NCBI GenBank assembly: GCA_021738405.1
Contig: JAIPCC010000016.1
Coordinates: 1 to 36,693 of the forward strand
Reading direction: 5' to 3'
Length of the DNA: 36,693 bases
DNA from: Crocinitomicaceae bacterium
Lineage (GTDB): Bacteria > Bacteroidota > Bacteroidia > Flavobacteriales_D > Crocinitomicaceae
Below, one piece after another: positions 23,355 through 32,726 of the stretch; the stretch's first letter is position 1, and every line of letters begins with the position of its first letter. Below the pieces are notes generated by a model. The model was not told the origin of the DNA and searched no databases. It worked only from the letters and a program-made list of their open reading frames with translations. The position numbers were made by a program, and so were the translations under genes.

Positions 23355-23384
23355 AAAAAAAGCGCTCTTTCGAGCGCTTTTTTT
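23355..23384. terminator. Bidirectional intrinsic terminator
   Basis: The stem AAAAAAAGCGCTC pairs perfectly with GAGCGCTTTTTTT around a TTTC loop. It lies between the converging zinc-ribbon and dnaE genes and can serve both strands. Confidence 0.93.
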
Positions 23385-23432
23385 ATGTCCTTGAGTTTTG
23401 TACCTGCGCACTAAATGGAACTATTTGTTCGG

Positions 23433-26400
23433 CTAGTTCAGCTTGAATTGGATGTCTAGCTTCGCGAGTTCTTTAAACAACTGACTCGAGGGTTGTACCT
23501 TAATGCTGCGCGAAGGCAAAGAAACTTCTATGCCATCTAGCGGATCAAAGACCGTGAAGTGCAGCTGACAAGCCCCCGGGTTGGCTTCAAATAAATCGTG
23601 GAGTTGATCGATAACCAATTGATCGAGTTGTTTGGCTGAGAAGCGCAACTTGAGCATTTTGGCGCGCTTGTCTCGGAGTTCTTGCAGCAACTCGATGTGG
23701 TGCACCACAAATTCTGGGTATTGCCTGAAGCGCGGTACTTCAATGCGACCTTTGATGGCTACAAACGTACCGGGCTCCATAAAATGCTTGAACTTCAGAT
23801 AAGACTCATTGAATAAATTGAGCTTAAATGCTTCTTGGTAATCTTCAATGATGAGCGAGCCAAAAGCATCGCCGCGTTTGGTGATGCGGTGCTCGGCCGT
23901 GGTAATGATCGCGGCGAGCAACAGGTCTCGGCCTAAATAGGCGGCGGGGTCGTTGAGCATGGCCACATTCCCTGTACAAAAAGAATTGATTTCTACTTTG
24001 TAGTCGTCTAGTGGGTGGCCAGAGATAAAAATTCCGACGACTTCTTTCTCGCGATTGAGTTTGTAAATGGCCGGCCATTCCTCGGCACGTGGCACAGTGG
24101 GCGCAGGCATGGTGGTGCCGGTGGCCTCGCCAAACATGCTGTGCTGCGAAGACTGCGCTTGTTCTTGCACACTTGCACCATAACGAATGGCTGCATCTAA
24201 GAAAGTGCGGCCGTTGGCATCGGCAAGCATGTATTGCGCACGGTGTACTTCTGTAAAGGAATCGAAACCACCTGCATAAACCAAACTTTCAAAGGCGCGC
24301 TTATTGCAAAGTCTGAGATTGATGCGCTTGGTGAGGTCAAAGATAGATTCAAAGGGGCCGTTTTTGCGCTCCTCTAAAATGGTTTCAACTGGCCCGCTGC
24401 CCATTCCTTTGATGGCGCCGAGGCCAAAGCGAATGGCGCCTGCCGCATTAACCGAAAAGGTAAAGCCAGACTCATTGATGTCTGGACCGAGTACTTCTAT
24501 GCCCATTCGGCGACATTCTTCCATAAAAAAGGAAACTTGCTTGATGTCGGACATGTTGTTGCTGAGTACGGAGGCCATGTATTCGGCGGGATAGTTGGCT
24601 TTGAGAAAAGCCGTCTGATAAGCCACCCAAGCATAACAAGTGGAGTGCGATTTATTGAAGGCGTAAGAGGCAAAAGCTTCCCAGTCTTTCCAGACTTTTT
24701 CTAGTGTAGGTGCCGGATGCCCTTTAGCCGAAGCTCTTTCGATGAAAGTTGGCTTCATTTTATCGAGTACTTTGCGGTCTTTTTTACCCATTGCCTTGCG
24801 CAGGGTATCGGCCTCGCCTTTGGTGAAATCGGCTAATTTTTGAGACAAGAGCATGACCTGTTCTTGATAAACGGTAATGCCGTAGGTTTCTTTGAGGTAA
24901 TCTTCGCAGTCGGGCAAATCATAAACAATGGGTTCATCGCCGTGCTTGCGTTTGCAATAGGATGGAATGTATTCCATAGGACCTGGTCGGTAGAGGGCGT
25001 TCATGGCAATGAGGTCGGCAAAAACAGTTGGCTTAAGCTCTTTGAGGTGTTTTTGCATGCCGGGAGATTCGTACTGGAAAATACCAACGGTATCACCGCG
25101 CTGAAACAGTGCATAGGTAGCTTCGTCGGCGATGTCAAACGCATCTGGATCGAGTTCGATGCCGCGGTTTTCTCTAACCAAGCGCACGGCATCTTTGATT
25201 AAAGTCAGGGTTTTGAGCCCAAGGAAGTCCATTTTGAGCAAGCCTGCAGATTCCGCAACCGAGTTGTCGTATTGCGTACAAACCATATCGGAGTCTTTGG
25301 CCGTAGCTACCGGCACAAAATTGGTGAGGTCGTCTGGGGTGATGATCACGCCGCAGGCATGGATGCCGGTGTTGCGCACAGAACCTTCGATTTCCATGGC
25401 TTTTTGCAGTACCTGAGCTTGGAGGTCGGTGCCTTGGTAAATGCGGCGCAGTTCTTTGGCATTGGCAACAGCCTCTTGGTTGCGCAATTTGTCGATGAGC
25501 TCGGGCTCGGTGATGGTAAAAAGCTTGCGCAAAGACAAATCTGGGATCAGTTTGGCCAAGCGGTCTGCCTCGGGCAGCGGAAGGTTCATGACGCGTGCGG
25601 TATCGCGGATGGCAGACTTGGCGGCCATGGTACCATAGGTAATGATTTGAGCAACTTGATTGGCGCCGTATTTATTGATGACGTAATCAATGACGCGGCC
25701 GCGGCCTTCGTCGTCGAAGTCGATATCGATATCGGGCATCGAGACGCGGTCTGGATTGAGGAAGCGCTCAAAGAGTAGGTCGTATTTGATGGGGTCTACG
25801 TTGGTGATGCCAATGCAGTAAGCCACAGCAGAACCCGCAGCAGAGCCGCGGCCCGGCCCAACCGAGACACCCATTTGGCGCGCCGCATTACAGAAATCTT
25901 GTACAATCAAGAAATAGCCTGGATAACCTGTTTTTTCGATGGTTGCCAACTCGAAGTCGATGCGCTCGGTAATTTCGGCACTGAGTTCGGTGTAGCGTTT
26001 TTTGGCGCCTTCATAGGTAAGGTGGCGCAAGAAAGCGTTTTCCCCGCGCTTGCCACCGTCCAAGGCATCTTGGGCATCGACAAACTCAGCGGGGATGTCA
26101 AAAGCAGGCAACAAGACCTCTCTGGCCAAACCGTAATGTTCGCATTTGGCGATGATTTCGCCCACATTGGTAATGGCCTGGGGTAAATCTGCAAACATTT
26201 CGAGCATTTCTTGTGTGCTGCGCATGTAGTAGGAATCGTTCTCTAGGCCATAGCGAAAACCGCGGCCACGGCCTTTTGGTGTCTCGACCAATTCGCCATC
26301 TTTGACGCAGAGCAAGACGTCGTGAGCCATTGCGTCTTTTTGCTCGACGTAGTAGGTATTGTTGGTGGCCACCAGCTTGATTTGATGCTGTTCGGCCATG

Positions 26401-27785
26401 CCGACCAACAGCGGATTGAGGCGCTCCTCTACTTCAAGGCCATGGCGACCAATTTCGATGTAGAAGTCTTCGGCAAATTCGGCTTTCCACCAAAGCAGCG
26501 CTTCTTCGGCTTGACGCTCCCCTACATTGAGTAACAAATTTGGAATTTCTCCGTATAAGTTGCCGCTCAAAACGATGAGGTCTTCTTTGTATTGAAGTAA
26601 AACTTCTTTGTCTATACGGGGCACGTAATACATTCCTTTGGTATAGGCAATAGAAGCCAATTTGATGAGGTTTTGGTAGCCGTTTTTGTTCTTGGCCAAG
26701 CAAACGATTTGGTAGCCGTTGTCTTTGACTGATTTGTCTTGTAAATTGCGACAAACATTGAATTCGCAACCAATAATAGGTAAGATTTCTTGACCATCAA
26801 ATGGCTCTCCATTTTCTTGCGCTTCCGCACGGGCAGCCGCTACTTTTGCGTTATGAGCAGCCGCTACTTTTTCAAATTGAAAGGCAGCCATCATGTTGCC
26901 GGTATCGGTGAGTGCAATTGCGGGCTGCTTCATTGCTGCAGCTTTTGCGATCAGGGCGCTCACCTCAGCGGTCGATTGCAAGATAGAATATTGGGTATGG
27001 TTGTGCAGGTGCGCAAAAACGACATCTTCTTGCGCGAGTTGCACGCTAGGCTTAGGAACTGCGGGTGCTTGTGTGGGGCGCTTGGCCGCACGTAGTTTTT
27101 CGCTTTCAGCTTTGAGGTTGACGTGCTGCAAGCCAATTTTTTGAATTGGCGCAGGGTTGAGCGTTCTAAAAGATTCAAAATAGCCGGGCTCTTGTAAGAT
27201 TTCTTCTAAGCTGTAGTGTTCTTTGCGCAAGAGCTCCAAAAAACAGCGGGTAGTAGACTCGACGTCGGCGGTGGCGTTGTGTGCCTCGTTGAAAGCTTCT
27301 CCAAAAAGGTGCTGATGCAATTCGGTGAGCGTAGGCAACTTGAATTTACCGCCCCGACCACCAGGAATTTGACACAATTGGGCGCTGTTTTCGGTACAGG
27401 TGTCGAGCACCGGCAAGGTAAGTGGGGTTTCTTGGCCCAAGCGCAGGTATTCTGCTCCCATGACGTTGAGGTCAAAACGCAGGTTGTGACCCACCATAAA
27501 CTTGGCGCGGGCGAGGTCTTTATTGAAAAGCGCCACTACATCTGAGAGGCTCTCCCCTACGGCTTGTGCCAATTCGGTGGAAATGCCATGTACGCGCTCA
27601 GACTCAAAGGGAATATTGAAACCCTCCGGACGGATAATGAAGTCTTGCTGCGCAATGAGCTCACCGGAGTCGTCGTGGAGCTGCCAAGCGAGTTGCACAA
27701 CGCGCGGCCAGTTGTCTAGGTCGGAAATTGGGGCGTTGAAATTGCGGGGCAGACCGGTGGTTTCGGTGTCAAAAATGAGGTACAT
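23433..27785 (-). CDS. dnaE: DNA polymerase III alpha subunit with fused exonuclease
   Basis: A 1450-residue replicative polymerase. Residues 1-190 are a DnaQ-like 3'-5' proofreading exonuclease (D6/E8 in FDTETTG, H100-D105 in HNLRFDLN, H169/D174 in HNATADV). A linker leads to a PHP domain from about residue 258 (HLHNHTQYSILQS), then the polymerase core with PDIDIDFDDEGRGRVIDY near residue 680, YRPGPMEYIP, and C-terminal helix-hairpin-helix and OB segments. In the PHP motif TDTGNM, Thr replaces the usual metal-binding His, so the PHP nuclease is probably inactive. The exonuclease fusion is the usual form in Bacteroidota. The gene stands alone on the minus strand between other units. Confidence 0.97.
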   Translation of the reverse strand: MYLIFDTETTGLPRNFNAPISDLDNWPRVVQLAWQLHDDSGELIAQQDFIIRPEGFNIPFESERVHGISTELAQAVGESLSDVVALFNKDLARAKFMVGHNLRFDLNVMGAEYLRLGQETPLTLPVLDTCTENSAQLCQIPGGRGGKFKLPTLTELHQHLFGEAFNEAHNATADVESTTRCFLELLRKEHYSLEEILQEPGYFESFRTLNPAPIQKIGLQHVNLKAESEKLRAAKRPTQAPAVPKPSVQLAQEDVVFAHLHNHTQYSILQSTAEVSALIAKAAAMKQPAIALTDTGNMMAAFQFEKVAAAHNAKVAAARAEAQENGEPFDGQEILPIIGCEFNVCRNLQDKSVKDNGYQIVCLAKNKNGYQNLIKLASIAYTKGMYYVPRIDKEVLLQYKEDLIVLSGNLYGEIPNLLLNVGERQAEEALLWWKAEFAEDFYIEIGRHGLEVEERLNPLLVGMAEQHQIKLVATNNTYYVEQKDAMAHDVLLCVKDGELVETPKGRGRGFRYGLENDSYYMRSTQEMLEMFADLPQAITNVGEIIAKCEHYGLAREVLLPAFDIPAEFVDAQDALDGGKRGENAFLRHLTYEGAKKRYTELSAEITERIDFELATIEKTGYPGYFLIVQDFCNAARQMGVSVGPGRGSAAGSAVAYCIGITNVDPIKYDLLFERFLNPDRVSMPDIDIDFDDEGRGRVIDYVINKYGANQVAQIITYGTMAAKSAIRDTARVMNLPLPEADRLAKLIPDLSLRKLFTITEPELIDKLRNQEAVANAKELRRIYQGTDLQAQVLQKAMEIEGSVRNTGIHACGVIITPDDLTNFVPVATAKDSDMVCTQYDNSVAESAGLLKMDFLGLKTLTLIKDAVRLVRENRGIELDPDAFDIADEATYALFQRGDTVGIFQYESPGMQKHLKELKPTVFADLIAMNALYRPGPMEYIPSYCKRKHGDEPIVYDLPDCEDYLKETYGITVYQEQVMLLSQKLADFTKGEADTLRKAMGKKDRKVLDKMKPTFIERASAKGHPAPTLEKVWKDWEAFASYAFNKSHSTCYAWVAYQTAFLKANYPAEYMASVLSNNMSDIKQVSFFMEECRRMGIEVLGPDINESGFTFSVNAAGAIRFGLGAIKGMGSGPVETILEERKNGPFESIFDLTKRINLRLCNKRAFESLVYAGGFDSFTEVHRAQYMLADANGRTFLDAAIRYGASVQEQAQSSQHSMFGEATGTTMPAPTVPRAEEWPAIYKLNREKEVVGIFISGHPLDDYKVEINSFCTGNVAMLNDPAAYLGRDLLLAAIITTAEHRITKRGDAFGSLIIEDYQEAFKLNLFNESYLKFKHFMEPGTFVAIKGRIEVPRFRQYPEFVVHHIELLQELRDKRAKMLKLRFSAKQLDQLVIDQLHDLFEANPGACQLHFTVFDPLDGIEVSLPSRSIKVQPSSQLFKELAKLDIQFKLN

Positions 27786-27851
27786 GGCAGCAGTAAAATG
27801 AGAACTCTAAATTTAGGGATTTCTGCTGCTCCCCTTGGCAATTGTTGAAAA

Positions 27852-28703
27852 CTATTGTGTGGCTTTTTCCCAATGCGCATTGAGCAACACCACCAATTTG
27901 CGAGAAAGATTGTTTTGGTAACGCTTGGTGCGGTATCCTCCTACCCAATTGATGCCTCTGATGGCATTAGTGACAATGATTTCGTCGGCAGCAAGCAAAT
28001 GCTGGGGTAAAATGGCGCTTTCGTATACTTTGATGCCGTTGGCCAAGGCTAAATTGATCACTTGCATGCGCATGGTGCCTGCCAAGCAACCTTCGTCTAG
28101 CCCTGGGGTATAGAGTACGCCGTTGCTAATGATGAAAAAATTACAGGAAGAGGTCTCGAGTATTTGGCCGCGGTAGTCGGTCAAGAAGACATCGTCTAGC
28201 CCTTTGGATTTGGCATATAATGCTGCCATGACGTAGGGCAAGCCCATTTTGGTCTTGAAATTTGACAGCAGGTTCTTTTGCAGCTTGATTTCTTGATAGA
28301 TATCGAGCTCTAAACCCCGGGCATTGAGTTCAAAATGATTGACTTCATATGGCGAAACCTCGATGTAATAGGTGGCTTCATTGGCATCTGGCAAGTAGGC
28401 TCCACCGCTGATTCGGTCTAAAGACAAACGACAGCGCCCTCCTTCATTGATACCCGACTGCGCACACAACTCAAGGATTTTAGCCTCAAAGAAAGCAGTT
28501 GTATAACTCGCCGATGGGCGCATGTGAATGGCACGCGCTCCGGCCAATAAACGCAAAATATGATTTTCTAGATTGAGCGGACGCCCGTTGATGATCCGGA
28601 TGCTCTCAAAAACGCCGTCGCCGTACAAGTGAGCGCGGTTGCCTGGCAAGATGGTCGGTGCATCTGCCGGTAATAAGGTACCGTTGTTGTTAACGTAGCG
28701 CAT
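27852..28703 (-). CDS. Aminotransferase class IV (branched-chain/ADC-lyase-like)
   Basis: A 283-residue PLP fold-type IV enzyme. HLYGDGVFESIRIINGRP starts the fold, the PLP lysine is K150 in LLSNFKTKMGLPYVMAALYAKSKGLDDVFLTD, and ILETSSCNFFII holds E183, which contacts the pyridine nitrogen. PGLDEGCLAGTMRMQVI closes the cofactor site. The family includes branched-chain aminotransferase, D-amino-acid aminotransferase and aminodeoxychorismate lyase; sequence alone does not decide, but the short length and GCLAGTMRM fit ADC lyase/aminotransferase-like members. A TTG nine bases upstream is possible; the ATG at 28703 was preferred. It lies 14 bp downstream of the rhomboid gene. Confidence 0.85.
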   Translation of the reverse strand: MRYVNNNGTLLPADAPTILPGNRAHLYGDGVFESIRIINGRPLNLENHILRLLAGARAIHMRPSASYTTAFFEAKILELCAQSGINEGGRCRLSLDRISGGAYLPDANEATYYIEVSPYEVNHFELNARGLELDIYQEIKLQKNLLSNFKTKMGLPYVMAALYAKSKGLDDVFLTDYRGQILETSSCNFFIISNGVLYTPGLDEGCLAGTMRMQVINLALANGIKVYESAILPQHLLAADEIIVTNAIRGINWVGGYRTKRYQNNLSRKLVVLLNAHWEKATQ

Positions 28704-28717
28704 GGACTGCAAAACTT

Positions 28718-29323
28718 CTAGTGAAACAAAGATGCAAAAAATTGTGCATAGCCCGGTAAAAAAATGAAAACGAATAAGATACCCGCAAGCGCACCTGAAA
28801 TGTGGGCGTCATGAGCAATACCCGTGTTGCCCTTTCGAAAGGCATAAAATTCAATGAGTAAATAAATGGGCCCGAAGAGATAAGCGGGTATGGGAATCGG
28901 GATAAACATCAGCATGAGCCCTTGCGTTGGATGCGCTGCAATAAATGCAAAAAGCACCGCGGTAACGGCTCCCGAAGCACCCAAGCTGCGGTAATGGGGT
29001 TGGTCTTGGTGTTTGTAAAAAGAATAAAGCGTAGCAAACAAGCCGCCCATCAGATAGAGCATTGCAAAATAATAAGTGCCTTTGACGACTCCAAAAATGA
29101 GCGTGTATTCTTCAGCTAAAAACCCTCCGATGAACCACAGGGTGAGCATATTGAACAACAAGTGCGACCAATCGAGGTGCACAAACATGTGTGTAAAAAA
29201 GCGGTACCATTCGGCGTTGTGTTTGCTGCGGTAAGGAATAAAGAGCATGCGCTCCAAAAATGCTTGATTTTGAAAACCTTGCCAAGATAAGAATGCTGTA
29301 AGTAATATAAGTCCGAGTACCAT
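28718..29323 (-). CDS. Rhomboid-family intramembrane serine protease
   Basis: A protein of about 201 residues with six hydrophobic segments. The catalytic serine is in GASG (S118), the catalytic histidine in DAHISG (H174), and the supporting HxxxN motif in SHLLFNM (H54, N58). These fit a rhomboid protease that cuts membrane proteins within the lipid bilayer. ATGs at 29365 and 29371 would add up to 16 residues, but a TAACTTTG promoter element at 29332-29339 lies between them and the ATG at 29323, so the shorter start was chosen. Co-directional with the downstream aminotransferase. The substrate is unknown. Confidence 0.88.
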   Translation of the reverse strand: MVLGLILLTAFLSWQGFQNQAFLERMLFIPYRSKHNAEWYRFFTHMFVHLDWSHLLFNMLTLWFIGGFLAEEYTLIFGVVKGTYYFAMLYLMGGLFATLYSFYKHQDQPHYRSLGASGAVTAVLFAFIAAHPTQGLMLMFIPIPIPAYLFGPIYLLIEFYAFRKGNTGIAHDAHISGALAGILFVFIFLPGYAQFFASLFH

Positions 29324-29331
29324 TGTGAATG

Positions 29332-29339
29332 CAAAGTTA
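29332..29339 (-). promoter_or_regulatory. Predicted rhomboid promoter -7 element
   Basis: The minus strand reads TAACTTTG, a perfect TAnnTTTG, eight bases before the ATG at 29323. It decides the start if real, and would give a near-leaderless transcript. Confidence 0.4.
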
Positions 29340-29369
29340 TAACTACTTTCAATGAAAATAAGCATACTC

Positions 29370-30959
29370 ATGAAGTTCGCCTTACAAATCACTTCAACCT
29401 TACTCGTAGCGCTCTGCGCATTCTATGCTTGTCAGGACGCACCAAAAGCAAGACCTCAAAAAGATTTTCTTTTTGACGCTAGCGTGCCCACTCCAGAAAA
29501 AATCAAGCGGCTCTTGCGCGAAGGGCACGCAGCGCTCCCGCTCAACCAAAAAGAACGCGCGCAGCTTTATGCCTACTACCAGCAAATTGGGTTTAAATCG
29601 GTCTATTCGAGCAACGCAATTGGCCAAACGATTCAAAAACGCTGGCTACGGACACTTTCAAAACATGCTCATTTTGGCTTGCCTGAAGCGAGAATGCGCA
29701 ACCTGGAGCAAGGCCCAACGCTGGTCAAGGAATTGCTGCTCACTCACCAAATCGGGACCCTTGTTCACGACCTAGACAGCGGCTTGATCAATTTTGACCA
29801 ACAAAAGTTCAAACCCCTCCGCTGGCAAAAGTTTCCGCTGACTTGGCTCACCAAACCTCAAAACACCGATTCTCTTTTGCTGAGCTGTGGCCCTGCAGAT
29901 ACCAACTACCGCTATTTTGCCCAACACCTGTACCACTTTGCCGATTCGACCAAACTAGATACCATTTGCTTCAAACTCACCACAGAAAAAGAAAATAAGG
30001 CCTTAGCTTGGCAGCAACTCCAAACTGCGCTCATTGGGCTGGGTTACTCCGATGCAAACACGGATAGTTTAGGCTTGAGGGCTGCATTAAAGGCGTTTCA
30101 GAAAAAACAAGGACTCAATGCGGATGGCCGCATAGGCTCGGCCACTGTTTTGGCCTTTGCACAATCCAAACAGGATCCATTCTATCACGCGCAAATTTCA
30201 CTAGACAAACTCAGACAGTCCGCGCAAAAACCGACCACATTCGTCGACATCAATCTGCCTTCTTTTGAGTTGAAATACATTGCCGACGACACGCTCCAAT
30301 CAGTGCACCGCATTATCATTGGCAAAATAGACAACCCCACCCCGGAATTGGTTTCAAACATATATCAAATTGTGAGTTTACCCTATTGGCGCGTGCCGAG
30401 TTCTATCGCTAAAAAAGAAATATTGCAAGCCCTCAAGCGCAATGCGGGCTACCTTCAAAAAGAACACATGCGGATCTACGGCGCCGGAAGAAAGGAAATT
30501 GACCCACGTACGGTCAAATGGAAGAAGATCAAAAACAACACATTTCCTTACCAGATTGAACAAGATCCGGGGCCCTGGAATAGTTTGGGCTTGATCAAAT
30601 TTGAATTTGCCAATCATTTCTCGGTCTATGTCCACGACACCCCCAACAGAGGGCTATTTGGGCAAAATTTCAGAAGCTTTTCGCACGGTTGCATGCGCGC
30701 TCAAGACCCAATTGAACTCGCTAAACTTATCCTGACGCACGACAAAAAAGGAGACAAAATAAATAAAGTAAGTGCTGATTCCCTTCAGACTTTGATCGAC
30801 CAAAAGATTCATCAGCGCATCACCTTGCGAAAACCCATCCCTATTTTTATTGTGTATCACACCGTTACTGCCGACCAAAAGGGTTTGTATTTTCACCTTG
30901 ACCTCTATCAAAAAGAAACGGCCCTGCTCGCTTTATTTCGTTCGGGAAATAATGGCTAA
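29370..30959 (+). CDS. L,D-transpeptidase lipoprotein (YkuD/YcbB-like)
   Basis: A 529-residue protein from the ATG at 29370, whose signal peptide ends ALCAFYAC (lipobox-like); an in-frame ATG at 29352 adds six residues. A middle region contains a peptidoglycan-binding motif (LGLRAALKAFQKKQGLNADGRIGSATVLAF). The YkuD domain follows with VHDTPNRGLFGQNFRSFSHGCMRAQDP, giving the catalytic Cys (C441) and its histidines. Known members form 3-3 peptide crosslinks in peptidoglycan or attach proteins to it; the long N-terminal scaffold resembles YcbB. It is divergent from rhomboid and 20 bp ahead of rpe. Confidence 0.9.
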   Translation: MKFALQITSTLLVALCAFYACQDAPKARPQKDFLFDASVPTPEKIKRLLREGHAALPLNQKERAQLYAYYQQIGFKSVYSSNAIGQTIQKRWLRTLSKHAHFGLPEARMRNLEQGPTLVKELLLTHQIGTLVHDLDSGLINFDQQKFKPLRWQKFPLTWLTKPQNTDSLLLSCGPADTNYRYFAQHLYHFADSTKLDTICFKLTTEKENKALAWQQLQTALIGLGYSDANTDSLGLRAALKAFQKKQGLNADGRIGSATVLAFAQSKQDPFYHAQISLDKLRQSAQKPTTFVDINLPSFELKYIADDTLQSVHRIIIGKIDNPTPELVSNIYQIVSLPYWRVPSSIAKKEILQALKRNAGYLQKEHMRIYGAGRKEIDPRTVKWKKIKNNTFPYQIEQDPGPWNSLGLIKFEFANHFSVYVHDTPNRGLFGQNFRSFSHGCMRAQDPIELAKLILTHDKKGDKINKVSADSLQTLIDQKIHQRITLRKPIPIFIVYHTVTADQKGLYFHLDLYQKETALLALFRSGNNG

Positions 30960-30979
30960 TTTTACCAAAATTTTAGACC

Positions 30980-31624
30980 ATGCTCGTTTCTCCATCTGTA
31001 CTTTCCTGTGATTTTGGCAATATCCAACGCGATACCCTCATGCTGCACCATTCCGTTGCAGATTGGTTGCACATCGATGTCATGGACGGCGTATTCGTAC
31101 CGAACATTTCTTTTGGTTTTCCGGTGTTACAAGCCATCCGCAAACACACCGACAAAACACTAGACGTGCACCTCATGATTGCCAACCCCGATGCCTACCT
31201 AGAAGATTTCCAGAAGGCCGGAGCCGACATCCTGACTGTACATTACGAAGCATGCACACACCTTCACCGCACGCTCAGTCGCATTCAAGAACTCGGCATG
31301 AAAGCAGGTGTGGCTCTCAATCCGCATACGCCAATAGAAGTATTGGGCGAAGTAGCTCACATGCTAGACCTCGTCCTGATCATGGGCGTTAGTCCTGGTT
31401 TTGGAGGTCAAAAATTCATTGCTGCAGCTACCGACAAAGTAGCGCGCCTCAAAGCCTTGCGCAGCGCCCATAACGCCCACTTTTTGATCGAGGTAGACGG
31501 CGGTGTCAATTTAGAAACAGGCGCGCAATTAGCCCATGCCGGGGCCGATGCGTTGGTTGCGGGTAGCTTTGTTTTTGGTGCTGCCGATCCTGCTGCTACT
31601 ATCGCCGCGCTAAAAAGCTTGTAA
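30980..31624 (+). CDS. rpe: Ribulose-phosphate 3-epimerase
   Basis: A 214-residue TIM barrel that interconverts ribulose-5-phosphate and xylulose-5-phosphate in the pentose phosphate pathway. PSVLSCDFGNIQRD, LHIDVMDGVFVPNISFG, LDVHLMIANPD, LVLIMGVSPGFGGQKFI and IEVDGGVN are the family signatures, with the metal-site His and Asp residues. It follows the L,D-transpeptidase gene by 20 bp, though no functional link is obvious. Confidence 0.97.
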   Translation: MLVSPSVLSCDFGNIQRDTLMLHHSVADWLHIDVMDGVFVPNISFGFPVLQAIRKHTDKTLDVHLMIANPDAYLEDFQKAGADILTVHYEACTHLHRTLSRIQELGMKAGVALNPHTPIEVLGEVAHMLDLVLIMGVSPGFGGQKFIAAATDKVARLKALRSAHNAHFLIEVDGGVNLETGAQLAHAGADALVAGSFVFGAADPAATIAALKSL

Positions 31625-31662
31625 ATACGTAACCAAACAGCACATTCGACGTTAAACGCCAC

Positions 31663-32721
31663 ATGAAGCACCTTATTGCTTTACTCCTTTTATCGTTGTT
31701 GCTTTTGCCGTTTTTCAGCCAAGCACAAGGGCTTGCCCAAAAAGAGCAAATGGCCACCAAACTCTTAACGGAGCTCCGCTCGAGCAAAGACGACGTCCAA
31801 ACCCAAAAACTACACGCCGAATTCAAAAAAGCAATGGCCGAACTCGTGCGCAGCAAAGATTTCTTTGACTTCCCGCTGCAGGGTCTTAAAATTGCCGACC
31901 TCAAAAGCAACGACCAAACGGTGCGTCTGCTCACCTGGAACGTCGAGTTATCTGACCTCTCCAATACCTACGGCGGCTTTGTTTTGCGCAGAGAAGAAGG
32001 AAAGGAACGCGTTTTGGTGCTCGAATTAATGGACATCCTAGACCCTTACAGCAGCAAACCTGAAAATGTGGTCGACACCAAAAACTGGTATGGCGCCATT
32101 TATTACAAAATCATCGATTTTTCTTTTCAAGGCAAAACCCAGTATTTACTTTTTGGATACGATGGCGGCACCACCATGAGCAACTACAAACTCCTAGACG
32201 TCCTGAGCTTTACTGGGCAAAGTGCTAAATTTGGCAGCCCGGTCTTCAAAGATCCGAAATCACTCAAAAAACGCGTCGTTTTTGAATATGCCAACATGGC
32301 GAGTATGTCGTTAGAATTTGAACCCAAGCGCGCGCGTATTGTTTTTGATCACCTCTCGCCAGAAGCACCAGCTTTAGAAGGCGTAGCCGCTTATTATTTT
32401 CCGGACATGTCTTACGACGCCTACGTTTACGACTACGACCGCGAAATCTGGAACCTCGAGTCAGATGTCATTGCCACCAATCCAGAAGACGTGGGCGAGC
32501 GCTATTATTACGCACTCAACAAAAAAACAGGAAAAGTAGAAAAGAACCGCATGCGCGGCGATTGGATGAACCCCTCTGACCAACAAAATCCAGACAACGG
32601 CACGCATCAAGCCGCACTCCCCGCAAGCGACGACCCCAAAGAAAGTTTGACCACCAACAAGAAACGGCGTCGATTTCGACTATTCAGCAAACCAACTAAC
32701 CCAGAATCTTACCAAGAATAA
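31663..32721 (+). CDS. Secreted protein, conserved hypothetical
   Basis: A 352-residue protein with signal peptide MKHLIALLLLSLLLLPFFSQAQG. Residues ~25-60 are helical and charged; the rest is mixed beta with many aromatic residues (QTVRLLTWNVELSD, NWYGAIYYKIIDF, TQYLLFGYDGGTTMSNYKLLDVLSF, YYFPDMSYDAYVYDYDREIWNL). A highly basic, low-complexity C-terminal tail ends KKRRRFRLFSKP. I recognise it only as the type of secreted protein common in Bacteroidota; no domain is assigned. The next gene, cvfB-like, starts 5 bp after its stop, so they are probably co-transcribed. Confidence 0.7.
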   Translation: MKHLIALLLLSLLLLPFFSQAQGLAQKEQMATKLLTELRSSKDDVQTQKLHAEFKKAMAELVRSKDFFDFPLQGLKIADLKSNDQTVRLLTWNVELSDLSNTYGGFVLRREEGKERVLVLELMDILDPYSSKPENVVDTKNWYGAIYYKIIDFSFQGKTQYLLFGYDGGTTMSNYKLLDVLSFTGQSAKFGSPVFKDPKSLKKRVVFEYANMASMSLEFEPKRARIVFDHLSPEAPALEGVAAYYFPDMSYDAYVYDYDREIWNLESDVIATNPEDVGERYYYALNKKTGKVEKNRMRGDWMNPSDQQNPDNGTHQAALPASDDPKESLTTNKKRRRFRLFSKPTNPESYQE

Positions 32722-32726
32722 GCGCT

